Source of the DNA: Demequina aurantiaca
Lineage (GTDB): Bacteria > Actinomycetota > Actinomycetes > Actinomycetales > Demequinaceae
NCBI RefSeq assembly: GCF_000975135.1
Contig: NZ_BBRF01000002.1
Location: forward strand, 248,001 to 312,000
Direction of reading: 5' to 3'
DNA length: 64,000 nt
Below, piece by piece: positions 52,443 to 61,469 of the stretch. The notes under the pieces are model-generated. The model did no database searches. It was given only the letters and a program-made list of their open reading frames with translations, and had not been told where the DNA came from. The stretch's first letter is position 1, and every line of letters begins with the position of its first letter. Both the position numbers and the translations under genes were made by a program.

Positions 52443-53149
52443 ACGGTCTCCTTTGTGGGGGTCGCGTTGGCGGCGGCGCCGGTGTGCGCCTGGTTAGAAA
52501 CACTAGTGGTCAAGCGTACGTCGGTGAGCGCGCTTTCCAGGCATTGGGTCGCTGGAACCGAAACCTCTGCGATGCTGACGTCACGGCCGAGCTCTGCGGA
52601 CAACGAGGTAACTCCCGCGTCGCCGATGCCACAAGGGACGATGCTGCCGAACTCGCCTAAGTCGGGGTTGCAGTTGAGGGCGAAGCCATGCATCGTGACG
52701 CCTTTGGCGACACGCACGCCGATGGCGCACACCTTACGTTCACGCTCAGTGTCCGTGGCCGGGAGCCACACTCCCGAGCGGTCCTCGACGCGAACAGTCT
52801 CGAGGCCGTACGAGCGACACAGGTCCATCGTCGCCTGTTCTAGTGCCCGAACGTACTTCACGACGTCAACAGGCTCGCGGAGTTTGACGATGGGATAGCC
52901 GACCAACTGGCCCGGGCCGTGCCACGTAATCTTGCCGCCGCGGTCCACGTCGACAACGGGGGTGTCGTCGGTGGGGCGATCCCACGAGGCGGTGCGCCTG
53001 CCTGCCGTATACACGCTCTGGTGCTCCACCAGAATGACGGTGTCCGGGCGCGTGCCCGCGACCACTTCGGCGTGGATCTTACGTTGCAGCTCCCACGCTT
53101 CGTGATACTCGACCAGGCGTTCGCCCAGCCCGAGTTCCAGGATTTCCAT
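52439..53149 (-). CDS. lipB: octanoyl-ACP:protein N-octanoyltransferase
   Basis: Transfers octanoate from acyl carrier protein to the lipoyl-domain lysine, the step before LipA. The catalytic lysine lies in [17 protein letters not shown] and the catalytic cysteine in [14 protein letters not shown]. 236 residues, normal length. It heads the lipB-lipA operon with a 4-nt overlap. TAGCCT 6 nt before the ATG and the absence of a ribosome-binding site indicate a leaderless message. Confidence 0.95.
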   Translation of the reverse strand: MEILELGLGERLVEYHEAWELQRKIHAEVVAGTRPDTVILVEHQSVYTAGRRTASWDRPTDDTPVVDVDRGGKITWHGPGQLVGYPIVKLREPVDVVKYVRALEQATMDLCRSYGLETVRVEDRSGVWLPATDTERERKVCAIGVRVAKGVTMHGFALNCNPDLGEFGSIVPCGIGDAGVTSLSAELGRDVSIAEVSVPATQCLESALTDVRLTTSVSNQAHTGAAANATPTKETV

Positions 53150-53155
53150 AGGTTC

Positions 53156-53161
53156 AGGCTA
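53156..53161 (-). promoter_or_regulatory. -10 element, leaderless start of lipB-lipA
   Basis: TAGCCT on the minus strand, 6 nt before the ATG at 53149. Confidence 0.5.
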
Positions 53162-53202
53162 ACGCGTCGGAATGACTTGCATTTTCATGCGTTACTTATG
53201 CC

Positions 53203-55386
53203 ATGACCTCGACAAAGAAGACCTGGTGGCGCCCCGTAGCGATCGTTGTGATGATCATGGCTTGGCTCGCGATCAGCGGTGTGGGTGGCTCGACTTTCGG
53301 CAAGCTTGGCTCCGTCCAGGAGAACGATGCTGCGGCGTTTCTTCCCGCCAGCGCCGAGTCCACGGAGGCGGCGGCTTTGCATCAGGAATTCGTGCCCTCG
53401 GACACGATTCCAGGTCTGTTTGTCGTCGACGGAATCGCCAACGACTCAGACATTGGGGACGTCGAGGCGTTCGCTAAGGAGGCCGGGGAGACACCCATCG
53501 AGGGCGACCCCGAGGACCGCACGGTCAACGACATCCTGGTGGCGCCGCCCACGGTTGTCCCGTCGGAGGACGGGGAGGCCGTGCTCGTCGCCTTCAACCT
53601 CGGCGCGGAGAAGTTCTCGGAGAACATCGGCGAGGAGACCCTGGGCGAGGCGTTTGCGTCGACGGTGCGCGACGTGTGGACGGAGCAAGATCTCGACCTC
53701 AACGGATACCTCACCGGTCCCGTAGGACTCACTGCAGACCTCGTGGCCGCCTTTGCGGGCATCGACGGCATCCTGCTGCTGGTCGCACTCGCCGTGGTCC
53801 TGATCATCTTGCTGATCGTCTACCGCAGCCCCGTGCTGCCGTTCGCGGTCCTCATGACGGCCATGATCGCCCTCACGGCGGCCATCATTGCGGTGTACGC
53901 GATGGCCAACGCCGACATCATCACCCTCAACGGTCAGAGCCAGGGAATCATGTTCATCCTGGTCGTAGGCGCGACCACGGATTACGCGTTGCTCTTGGTG
54001 GCGCGTTACCGCGAGGAGCTGCAGCGTCATCAGTCGCCGTACGAGGCGATGAGCGTGGCCTGGCGCCGGTCGCTTGCCCCCATCGCCGCATCGGCCGGAA
54101 CTGTTGTGTTGGGCCTGCTGGTGCTCCTGCTGTCTGACCTCAAGTCAAATGCATCGTTGGGCCCCGCGGGGGCTATCGGAATCGTCGCTGCGTTCGTGGC
54201 CGCCCTGACTCTTCTGCCCGCTTTGCTGCTCATTGGTGGCAAACACGCGCGTGGAGTCTTCTGGCCCAAGCGTCCGGTCTACACCGGTGACAGCTCGGAT
54301 GACGAGGACTCCATTGAAGCGGTTGAGAAGCGTGCAGGAGTATGGGGGCGAGTCTCACGCGCAGTGGATGCGCGTCCTCGACGCACGTGGATTGGCGCCG
54401 GAGCGGTCCTTCTCCTCATGTCTGCGGGTCTGTTTGGGCTGAAGGCCGACGGCCTTGGCTCGAGTGATGTCTTCACCGGCGAGGTGGAGTCCACGACCGG
54501 ATTCGACGTGCTTGAGGCTCACTTTGACGCAGGGCAGAGTTCGCCCATCCGCGTCTTTGTCCCGGAAGCCGACGCAGACGAGGCATTGGAGGCCGTCCAG
54601 GGAGTCGATGGGGTGACCGCCGCCTACCCGCTGACCGAGTCCGTGGCTCAAGGCGCCCCGCCCATGGGTGGAGGCGAGCCGCCCATCGTGGTCGACGGCA
54701 TGGTTGAAATTGATGCCGTCACCGAGGTGGCCTCCGCATCGGCTGAGGCGACTGACACGGTTCAGGCAGTGCGTGACGCTGTGCACCCCATCTCTGATCA
54801 GGCGCTGGTGGGTGGCGAGGCCGCCGAGAACCTCGACACGAAGCTCACAACGGACCGGGACATCACTGTCATCATCCCCGTGATTCTGCTGGTTATCTTT
54901 GTGGTCCTCATGATCCTGTTGCGTGCGATCCTGACGCCGTTGCTCATCGTGCTCGCGAACATTCTGTCCTTCGCCGCCGCGCTGGGTCTGTCGTCCGTCT
55001 TGTTCAACACCGTCTTCGGCTTCCCGGGGATGGACCCGGCGACGCCGCTACTCGGGTTCGTCTTCCTCGTTGCCTTGGGCGTGGACTACTCGATCTTCCT
55101 CATGTCCCGCGCCCGCGAGGAGAGTCTCAAACACGGCACCCGTGAGGGCGTGCGGCGGGCACTCGCAGTGACCGGAGGGGTGATCACTTCCGCGGGTATC
55201 GTGCTCGCCGCGACCTTCGCCGCCCTAGGTGTCATCCCGCTGATCTTCCTCGCGCAGATCGCCGTGATCGTGGGCCTGGGTGTATTGATTGACACGCTGA
55301 TCGTGCGCTCACTGCTGGTTCCTGGGCTGGTGTCGGACATCGGTCGCGCGTCCTGGTGGCCGTGGCAGCGCTCGATTGAGAACTAG
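53203..55386 (+). CDS. MMPL/RND-family transporter
   Basis: A 727-residue secondary transporter with the duplicated MMPL layout: one helix plus an extracytoplasmic domain (about 30-180) followed by five helices, repeated in the second half. The signature charged residues of the proton path are in GATTDYALLLVARYREEL and ALGVDYSIFLMSRAREE. Substrate may be lipid, drug or siderophore; sequence does not decide. A charged loop (about 345-385) links the halves. Divergent from lipB across 53 bp; no regulator is adjacent. Confidence 0.9.
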   Translation: MTSTKKTWWRPVAIVVMIMAWLAISGVGGSTFGKLGSVQENDAAAFLPASAESTEAAALHQEFVPSDTIPGLFVVDGIANDSDIGDVEAFAKEAGETPIEGDPEDRTVNDILVAPPTVVPSEDGEAVLVAFNLGAEKFSENIGEETLGEAFASTVRDVWTEQDLDLNGYLTGPVGLTADLVAAFAGIDGILLLVALAVVLIILLIVYRSPVLPFAVLMTAMIALTAAIIAVYAMANADIITLNGQSQGIMFILVVGATTDYALLLVARYREELQRHQSPYEAMSVAWRRSLAPIAASAGTVVLGLLVLLLSDLKSNASLGPAGAIGIVAAFVAALTLLPALLLIGGKHARGVFWPKRPVYTGDSSDDEDSIEAVEKRAGVWGRVSRAVDARPRRTWIGAGAVLLLMSAGLFGLKADGLGSSDVFTGEVESTTGFDVLEAHFDAGQSSPIRVFVPEADADEALEAVQGVDGVTAAYPLTESVAQGAPPMGGGEPPIVVDGMVEIDAVTEVASASAEATDTVQAVRDAVHPISDQALVGGEAAENLDTKLTTDRDITVIIPVILLVIFVVLMILLRAILTPLLIVLANILSFAAALGLSSVLFNTVFGFPGMDPATPLLGFVFLVALGVDYSIFLMSRAREESLKHGTREGVRRALAVTGGVITSAGIVLAATFAALGVIPLIFLAQIAVIVGLGVLIDTLIVRSLLVPGLVSDIGRASWWPWQRSIEN

Positions 55387-55455
55387 GCCTCGGCCCGGAG
55401 GAGTTCGTCCTGTGGATAACGGCTTCGCTGCCTTGGGAGTTGTCACAGTGGAGGA

Positions 55456-56787
55456 ATGAACTGGTTCCGCACAGGTAGCGCCGCCGTGAATACGGCGACC
55501 TCCGGCCCCGCACGAACGGTCGACCGCGTCGTGGGGGAGGGCGTCGATGCCTTTGCCGCGGCCCGTGAACGAGCAGCCACGCTGCGACTTGTCGCGGATG
55601 CACGCGTGTGTGTCCCCGAGAGAGTGACGATGCGCAAGGACGGAGTGGTGGTCGCGACCATGCCGAGTGTCGAGGGCGTCAATCTAGACGCGCTGCTGGC
55701 ACGACGCGGCTACCTGTCCCTGGGGGAGTGTGTATATCTAGGTGTGCACCTCTGTGGTGCGCTTGCCACGCTACACAAAAGCGGACTTGCCCACGGTGAC
55801 CTTTCTCTCGCGAACGTGATGGTGACACGCTCCGGCATCGTGGTGGTCGACACCGTGGGTGGTGGATTGCCCCACGAGGTAGGTACGGAGGGATTTCGTG
55901 CCCCAGAGCGGACCAAGGGCGCTTCCATGCAAGGCGACGTCTACTCGGTCGGGGCGGTGCTCGCCGCGTGCGTGGACCCCGTCATGCGTCAGGGCTTCAT
56001 GGGCTGGCTCGATCCATTGCTGGATCCGAACGCGGCCTCCCGTCCCTCCGCGAGTGGAATTGAAGCCGGACTGGGACGCTGTGCGAAGGCGGTGCCGATT
56101 CAGTTGGGGGAGTGGGGCGTGGCCGGCGAGTTGCGCGCCCACGCACACGAACCGCGTGAACGGACCACGGTGCTACGAAGTTCTCGCCCGTGGCGAATGA
56201 GGCGACTAGGGCTGCGAGTCGCGATCACCGGGCTCGCGGCACTCGCCGTCATTGTCGCGGCTGCCTATGTCATTCCCCGAACCGACAGCGCGGCTGCGGG
56301 TAGCGATCCTGAGAGGTCGGCTCCACCGGGGGACATCACGGGCCACGCCGGCCCCTCGGCCCAACCCTCGGCGGTAGAGAGACGAACTGACGAGGTGTCG
56401 GCAACGGACGCCGCTCGAGACCTCACCAACGCGCGTTTTGCTGCCCTGGCGGAAGGTGACGGTGCCGCACTTATCGCGACAGGTGTTCCCGACACTGAGG
56501 TTGCCGCGCAACTCCAGGTGCAGGCGAGTGCGCTCACCGCCGGTGACCTGCGCTTCCACGGATTGAGTGCAACAGTGGTGGCAGTCGAGCCGTCGTCGGC
56601 GGGTGACGGCGGACTCCCGTGGGTCACCGTGACCTATGTGGTATCCGAGCACTCCGTCTGGAGTCGCGACCCTGCCACGGGCGTTGAGGAAGTCACCGAC
56701 GTCAGCGCCCATAAGGAGATAGCCCGCCTGGAACTTCGGCAGGACGGTTCTACATGGAGGGTGGCGCGAGTCCAGCCTCAGTCATGA
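55456..56787 (+). CDS. membrane-anchored protein-kinase-like protein with reduced N-lobe
   Basis: A 443-residue protein. The N-terminal half resembles the C-lobe of Hanks-type kinases: HGDLSLAN gives His113, Asp115 and Asn120, the DFG equivalent is Asp132 in VDTVGG, the activation segment end is GTEGFRAPE (143-151), and DVYSVGAVL follows. The glycine-rich loop and VAxK lysine are missing and the N-lobe is only about 60 residues, so catalysis is doubtful. A membrane helix at about 251-272 leads to an extracytoplasmic domain of about 170 residues with an NTF2-like look. GGAGGA precedes the ATG. Overlaps the convergent epimerase gene by 38 bp. Confidence 0.75.
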   Translation: MNWFRTGSAAVNTATSGPARTVDRVVGEGVDAFAAARERAATLRLVADARVCVPERVTMRKDGVVVATMPSVEGVNLDALLARRGYLSLGECVYLGVHLCGALATLHKSGLAHGDLSLANVMVTRSGIVVVDTVGGGLPHEVGTEGFRAPERTKGASMQGDVYSVGAVLAACVDPVMRQGFMGWLDPLLDPNAASRPSASGIEAGLGRCAKAVPIQLGEWGVAGELRAHAHEPRERTTVLRSSRPWRMRRLGLRVAITGLAALAVIVAAAYVIPRTDSAAAGSDPERSAPPGDITGHAGPSAQPSAVERRTDEVSATDAARDLTNARFAALAEGDGAALIATGVPDTEVAAQLQVQASALTAGDLRFHGLSATVVAVEPSSAGDGGLPWVTVTYVVSEHSVWSRDPATGVEEVTDVSAHKEIARLELRQDGSTWRVARVQPQS

Positions 56788-57658
56788 CCCAGGTGGCCGC
56801 CTCGTCGATGGTGGCGTGATCCCACGTGAAGCCCAAACGCGTGAGCACCCCGGGTGTCGCCTTCTGAGAGCTGAGCAGGTCGTCGATGGCAGGACCGATG
56901 GCTATCTCGAGCATCCACGCCGGCACCACGAGTCCAGCCTTCTTGCCGACGGCGGCGCTCAAGGCATCCATCAGGTCCTGATCGCGCACGGGGGAGGGCG
57001 CGATGATGTTTGCGGGGCCGGCGTGGTCTGAGTCGATCAGGTAGCGCAGCGCGCGCACTTCGTCGTGAAGGGTGATCCACGCGTGCCATGGGTTCGCGCT
57101 GCCAAGCCCACCAAGAATTCCTCGCTTCACCAGCGGGAGGAGGCGGGCGGCGAACCCGCCGTGCGGGGCGAGGACCAGACCACTACGGATGAACACGGTG
57201 CGCACCCCAGCCTCAACTGCCGGCTCCGCTGCAGCCTCCCAGGCGAGCACGATGTCCGACAGGAAGGTGTCTCCTGGCGCGGATCGCTCGCTGAGCTCCT
57301 CGGTGCCCCGTGCACCGTAGAAACCCATGGCAGAGCCGGACAGCAGCACGCCGTCGGTGCGCGGCGCATACGCACGGGCAATGAGATCGGTGGAATCCAC
57401 GCGGGACTGTTTCACGAGGCGCTTGTGGCTATTCGTCAGGCGCTTGGCGCCGATGGAGGCGCCAGCAAAGTTGACCACGGCATCGGCGGACTGCACGACA
57501 TCCTGGTCGATCACGCCGCCCGCAGGGTCCCACTCTGATTCGAATGGGCCCTGCGGAGAACGGCGTACGAGCGCAATCACCTCGTGGTCGTCGGCGCGCA
57601 GTGACTTCGTCAGTGCGGTTCCGATCAGGCCAGAGGCCCCTGAGATGACGACGCGCAT
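56750..57658 (-). CDS. TIGR01777-family SDR epimerase/oxidoreductase
   Basis: A 302-residue NAD(P)-dependent SDR-like protein of the TIGR01777 group (YfcH-like). The nucleotide-binding GASGLIGTAL is at the N terminus, the active-site region reads LLSGSAMGFYGARGTEEL (Tyr present), and a DUF1731-type C-terminal segment (VPAWMLEIAIG ... TPGVLTRLGFTW) is complete. Substrate unknown. It lies 10 bp after sucB on the same strand, a neighbourhood shared with mycobacteria (Rv2216 next to dlaT). Confidence 0.9.
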   Translation of the reverse strand: MRVVISGASGLIGTALTKSLRADDHEVIALVRRSPQGPFESEWDPAGGVIDQDVVQSADAVVNFAGASIGAKRLTNSHKRLVKQSRVDSTDLIARAYAPRTDGVLLSGSAMGFYGARGTEELSERSAPGDTFLSDIVLAWEAAAEPAVEAGVRTVFIRSGLVLAPHGGFAARLLPLVKRGILGGLGSANPWHAWITLHDEVRALRYLIDSDHAGPANIIAPSPVRDQDLMDALSAAVGKKAGLVVPAWMLEIAIGPAIDDLLSSQKATPGVLTRLGFTWDHATIDEAATWVMTEAGLAPPSM

Positions 57659-57668
57659 GGTGTCGTGG

Positions 57669-59561
57669 CTACAGTCCGACTTCGGACTCGAAGGCGCCTT
57701 CCTCGAGACGCTTCTTCACGCTCTGCAGGAACTTCGCTGCGTCCGCGCCGTCCACGATGCGGTGGTCGTAGCTGAGCGGGAGGTAGCACATGGGGCGAAT
57801 TGAGATGACGTCTTCGCCGTTGGGACCGCGGACCACTACTGGCTTCTTGACAATCGCGCAGGTCGCCAGGATTCCCACCTGAGGAGCCGGGACGATCGGG
57901 GTGTCGAACATCGTGCCACCCGAACCGGTGTTGGTCACCGCGAACGTACCACCGGAGATCTCGTCCGAGCTGAGTCCGCCGGTGCGGGCCTTCTCGGCGA
58001 GGTCGGCAATAGCCTTCGCGTGTTCGCCCACGGTGAGGTGCTCGGCACCGCGCATCGTCGGCAGCATGAGTCCCTTCTCCGTGTCCACGGCCAGCGAGAG
58101 GTTCACGCTGTCGTGGTAGACGATGTTGGTGCCGTCGACGGAGGCGTTCAGGAACGCGTGCTCCGCGAGCGCCTCGGCGACCGCCTTGGTGAAGAACGGC
58201 AGGAACGTCAATTTGACGCCTTCGCGTTCTTGGAAGCCGTCCTTAGCCTTGGCCCGGAGCGCCCAGATCTTAGAACAGTCGACCTCGACGACGGAGGTGA
58301 GCTGCGCCATGCCGTGCAGCGACTCCATCATTTTTTCCGAGGTGATCTTGCGGATCCGTGACATCTTGACCGTGGTGCCGCGCAGATCCGACTCGACGAG
58401 CTCACCCGATGCGGCAGATTCGCTCGCAGTTGCCGGCGTAGCTGCGGCTGCGGAGGAGTCCGTTGATGCTGGCGTAACGGCAGGGGCGTCCGCCTTGGTG
58501 GCTGCCTCGAGGACGTCCTCCTTGCGGATGCGTCCGCCCACGCCGGTACCAGTCAGACCCGCGAGGTCGACGCCGCGTTCGGCGGCGAGCTTGCGCACGA
58601 TTGGAGTGACGTAGCCACTGCCGTTCGACGACCCTGCATCGGTCGCCGCTGGAGCAGGAGCGGACGCAGCCGGTGCCGAATCAGCGGGCTTCTGAGCTGC
58701 CTCGGGTTCCGGTGCGGACTGCGGCTCGGGAGCTGCCTTCTGCTCCGCGGGGGCCGCGGCGGTGCCAGCGGCCGGAGCCTCGGGCTCAGTCTCGTCAGTT
58801 TCGACATCCGCTTCAGCGTCGGCCTCGGACGGAGTGGACTCCTCGCCTGCTGGTGCTGCGGGGGCGGCGTTGCCATCCCCGATGCGTGCCAGGACAGCTC
58901 CGACCTCAGCGTCCTCATCCTCCTGAACCAGAATCTCGGTCAGCGTGCCCGCGAAGGGCGAGGGAATCTCGGTGTCGACCTTGTCGGTTGAGACCTCGAG
59001 AAGAGGCTCGTCCTGCTCGACCGAATCGCCGACGCTCTTCAGCCAACGGGTGACGGTGCCTTCGGTGACAGATTCGCCCAAGGCAGGCAGCGTCACGTCC
59101 TGGCCACCCGCTGCGGGAGCAGCGGATTCGGCAGGAGCAGACTTCTCCTCTTGCTCAGGCTCTGACTTCTCCTCGGGCTCGGCTGGGGCTTCCTCAGCTG
59201 GAGCCGGCTCGGCCGCAGATGCGCCCGCATCGTCCGAGGGTGCGGATTCAGCAGGAGCGGATTCGGCGGAAGTCGACTCCTCAGCTGTAGCGTCGTCGCC
59301 ACCAGCAGATTCACCGGCCTCGCCGATGCGCGCCAGTACGGCACCGACCTCGGCGTCCTCGTCCTCCTGGATGAGGATCTCGGTCAGCGTGCCCGCGAAG
59401 GGCGAGGGGATCTCAGTGTCGACCTTGTCGGTCGAGACTTCGAGAAGAGGCTCATCGACCTCGACGGTGTCGCCGACATTCTTTAGCCAGCGGGTAACGG
59501 TTCCCTCGGTAACGGATTCGCCGAGGGCAGGAAGCGTGACGTCATTGCTCATGTTGCTCAT
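57669..59561 (-). CDS. sucB: 2-oxoacid dehydrogenase E2 (dihydrolipoamide acyltransferase), two lipoyl domains
   Basis: E2 core of pyruvate and/or 2-oxoglutarate dehydrogenase. The 630 residues contain lipoyl domains at about 6-80 and 153-228, each with [11 protein letters not shown] carrying the lipoyl lysine; Ala/Pro/Glu-rich linkers; an E3-binding domain at about 318-355 ([19 protein letters not shown]); and a catalytic domain from about 395 with His600 and Asp604 (DHRIVDG). In actinobacteria one such protein usually serves AceE and a KGD-type E1, so the SucB/DlaT name is a convention. Followed by the epimerase; lpdA is 11 bp upstream. GGAGA precedes the first ATG closely; a second in-frame ATG at 59552 is possible. 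Confidence 0.93.
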   Translation of the reverse strand: MSNMSNDVTLPALGESVTEGTVTRWLKNVGDTVEVDEPLLEVSTDKVDTEIPSPFAGTLTEILIQEDEDAEVGAVLARIGEAGESAGGDDATAEESTSAESAPAESAPSDDAGASAAEPAPAEEAPAEPEEKSEPEQEEKSAPAESAAPAAGGQDVTLPALGESVTEGTVTRWLKSVGDSVEQDEPLLEVSTDKVDTEIPSPFAGTLTEILVQEDEDAEVGAVLARIGDGNAAPAAPAGEESTPSEADAEADVETDETEPEAPAAGTAAAPAEQKAAPEPQSAPEPEAAQKPADSAPAASAPAPAATDAGSSNGSGYVTPIVRKLAAERGVDLAGLTGTGVGGRIRKEDVLEAATKADAPAVTPASTDSSAAAATPATASESAASGELVESDLRGTTVKMSRIRKITSEKMMESLHGMAQLTSVVEVDCSKIWALRAKAKDGFQEREGVKLTFLPFFTKAVAEALAEHAFLNASVDGTNIVYHDSVNLSLAVDTEKGLMLPTMRGAEHLTVGEHAKAIADLAEKARTGGLSSDEISGGTFAVTNTGSGGTMFDTPIVPAPQVGILATCAIVKKPVVVRGPNGEDVISIRPMCYLPLSYDHRIVDGADAAKFLQSVKKRLEEGAFESEVGL

Positions 59562-59572
59562 TGTCTCCGAAA

Positions 59573-60958
59573 TCAGTCGTGTTGGTGGAGTGGCTTACCG
59601 GCGAGCGCCAAGTGCGCCTCCCCAAGCGACTCGTTTTGGGTGGGGTGGGCGTGTAGCAGGGGTGCCACGTCTTCGGGGTGCGCGTCCCAACTCACGATGA
59701 GCTGAGCTTCGCCAATCTGCTCGCCCATGCGAGCGCCAATCATGTGAATGCCAACCACGGGGCCGTCCTTCACGCGAACCAACTTGACGAAGCCCTGGGT
59801 GGCGAGGATCTGGCTCTTGCCGTTACCTCCCAGGTTGGTCTCGAGTGCCTCGATGTTGTCCGCGCCGTGGATCTCCGCGGCCTTGGCCTCAGTGAGTCCC
59901 ACGGACGCAACCTCGGGGTCGCAGTAGGTCACGCGGGGGATGTTCGCCTCGATGATCGGCTGGGGGTTGAGACCGGCGATCTGCTCGGCGACAAAGATGC
60001 CCTGCGCAAAGCCGCGGTGTGCGAGCTGAAGGCCGGGAACGATGTCACCAACCGCGTAGATGTTCGCGACCCCGGTGTGTAGGCGCTCGTCGGTCAGCAC
60101 AAAGCCACGGTCGAGTCGCAGTCCCTGATCTTCGTAGCCGAGGTTTGCGGTGCGGGGTCCGCGGCCAACGGCGACCAGGAGGATCTCCGCCTCGAGAACG
60201 GTGCCGTCCTCGAGGGTGACCTTGACGCCGTCGTCGTTCTGCTCAACGCCCTGGAACTTGACGCCAACCTTGAAGTTGATCTTGCGCTTGCGGAACTGAC
60301 GCTCGAGCGCCTTGGACAGCGACTCGTCTTCGTTGGGCACGAGGTGGGGCAAGCCCTCGACGATGCTGACGTCAGCACCGAAGGACTTCCACACGGAGGC
60401 GAATTCGACGCCGATGACGCCACCACCCAGCACGATGGCGGACTGAGGAACTACGTCGAGTTCAAGTGCCTGGTCAGAGGTCATCACACGACCGCCGATT
60501 TCGAGACCCGGCAGCGAACGGGCGTAGGAGCCGGACGCCAGGACGATGTTCTTGCCGGTGTAGCGCTCTCCGCGAACCTCGACCGTGTCGGGACCCACCA
60601 GCGTGCCGTGGCCCTCGATCACGTGGACGTCACGGCTCTTCACGAGTCCGGTCAGTCCCTTATAGAGGCGGTCGATCACGCCCTGCTTGTACGCATTGAC
60701 GGCCGTCATGTCAATGCTGTCGAGCGTGGTGTTGACGCCGAACTTGGAGCCCTCGCGGGCGTTGTCGGCGAGCTCGGCCGCGTGCAAGAGGGCCTTCGTT
60801 GGGATACAGCCGTTGTGTAGACACGTACCTCCAACCTTGGACTCCTCAACGAGTCCAACGGTGAGCCCGAGCTGGGCTGCGCGCAGTGCAGCGGCGTAGC
60901 CGCCGCTTCCGGCGCCGAGGATAAGGACATCAAACGAGCGTGGGGTTGACTCGGTCAC
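59573..60958 (-). CDS. lpdA: dihydrolipoamide dehydrogenase (E3)
   Basis: Flavoprotein that reoxidises dihydrolipoyl groups with NAD+. FAD-binding [17 protein letters not shown] is at 16-32, and the redox disulfide is Cys46/Cys51 in GGTCLHNGC. The second nucleotide-binding motif is [15 protein letters not shown], and the C-terminal active-site base lies in [13 protein letters not shown]. 461 residues, normal. First gene of an lpdA-sucB-epimerase operon, so E3 and E2 are co-expressed, with lipA/lipB a few kilobases away. Confidence 0.96.
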   Translation of the reverse strand: MTESTPRSFDVLILGAGSGGYAAALRAAQLGLTVGLVEESKVGGTCLHNGCIPTKALLHAAELADNAREGSKFGVNTTLDSIDMTAVNAYKQGVIDRLYKGLTGLVKSRDVHVIEGHGTLVGPDTVEVRGERYTGKNIVLASGSYARSLPGLEIGGRVMTSDQALELDVVPQSAIVLGGGVIGVEFASVWKSFGADVSIVEGLPHLVPNEDESLSKALERQFRKRKINFKVGVKFQGVEQNDDGVKVTLEDGTVLEAEILLVAVGRGPRTANLGYEDQGLRLDRGFVLTDERLHTGVANIYAVGDIVPGLQLAHRGFAQGIFVAEQIAGLNPQPIIEANIPRVTYCDPEVASVGLTEAKAAEIHGADNIEALETNLGGNGKSQILATQGFVKLVRVKDGPVVGIHMIGARMGEQIGEAQLIVSWDAHPEDVAPLLHAHPTQNESLGEAHLALAGKPLHQHD

Positions 60959-61037
60959 AGTGAAAATCTCCTTGTAAGGAAGTCGGTCCTACCCATCTTG
61001 CCACTCCTCACGGCACACGTGAACCGCAAAGCGTGAC

Positions 61038-61043
61038 TAACCT
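61038..61043 (+). promoter_or_regulatory. -10 element, leaderless start of the 111-residue gene
   Basis: TAACCT exactly 6 nt before the ATG at 61050; no ribosome-binding site. Confidence 0.5.
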
Positions 61044-61049
61044 GGGCAC

Positions 61050-61385
61050 ATGGGCATCTTCTCGCGCAAGTCAAGGTCGAAGTCGTCGTCACAGGCGTCC
61101 GGAACCGGTTCCAAAGAGGCGCAGGCGGCCACCGTCACGCACCTCAAGACATTTATCGCCGGCCACCCCGGATGTGAGGCGTTCATCGAGCCACCCACCC
61201 GCGTCACTCAGACCACCATGGTGGTCGTGGCGGATACAGGCGAATGGACACGGCGCAAGGTGCCGGACCCCGTCGCGGCTCGCAAACTTGCCACGCAGCT
61301 CGGCATCCCCGCCTTCGATGTCAACCTGTCGGGATACCCGTCGCGCATGCGCGAATGGAACGAAGCGCACCGCAAGGGTCTATAG
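61050..61385 (+). CDS. conserved-type actinobacterial protein, unknown function
   Basis: A 111-residue soluble protein. The N-terminal 27 residues are Ser/Lys-rich and disordered; the remainder is a small alpha/beta unit (HLKTFIAGHPGCEAFIEPPT, TTMVVVADTGEWTRRKVPD, ARKLATQLGIPAFDVNLSG, YPSRMREWNEA). The pattern resembles short actinobacterial proteins usually annotated as hypothetical or oxidoreductase, without proof. Divergent from lpdA and convergent with pepA, with a terminator in between. Confidence 0.75.
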   Translation: MGIFSRKSRSKSSSQASGTGSKEAQAATVTHLKTFIAGHPGCEAFIEPPTRVTQTTMVVVADTGEWTRRKVPDPVAARKLATQLGIPAFDVNLSGYPSRMREWNEAHRKGL

Positions 61386-61423
61386 CCCCACGCGCCGGCT
61401 GGTGCCGGCCGCTGGGACGCGCA

Positions 61424-61457
61424 AACGCCCGCCCCAGCATCGGCCGGAGCGGGCGTT
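61424..61457. terminator. bidirectional stem-loop terminator between the 111-residue gene and pepA
   Basis: AACGCCCGC (61424-61432) pairs perfectly with GCGGGCGTT (61449-61457) around a 16-nt GC-rich loop, 12 bp from the pepA stop and 38 bp past the other gene. Confidence 0.7.
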
Positions 61458-61469
61458 GACGAGCGGAAC

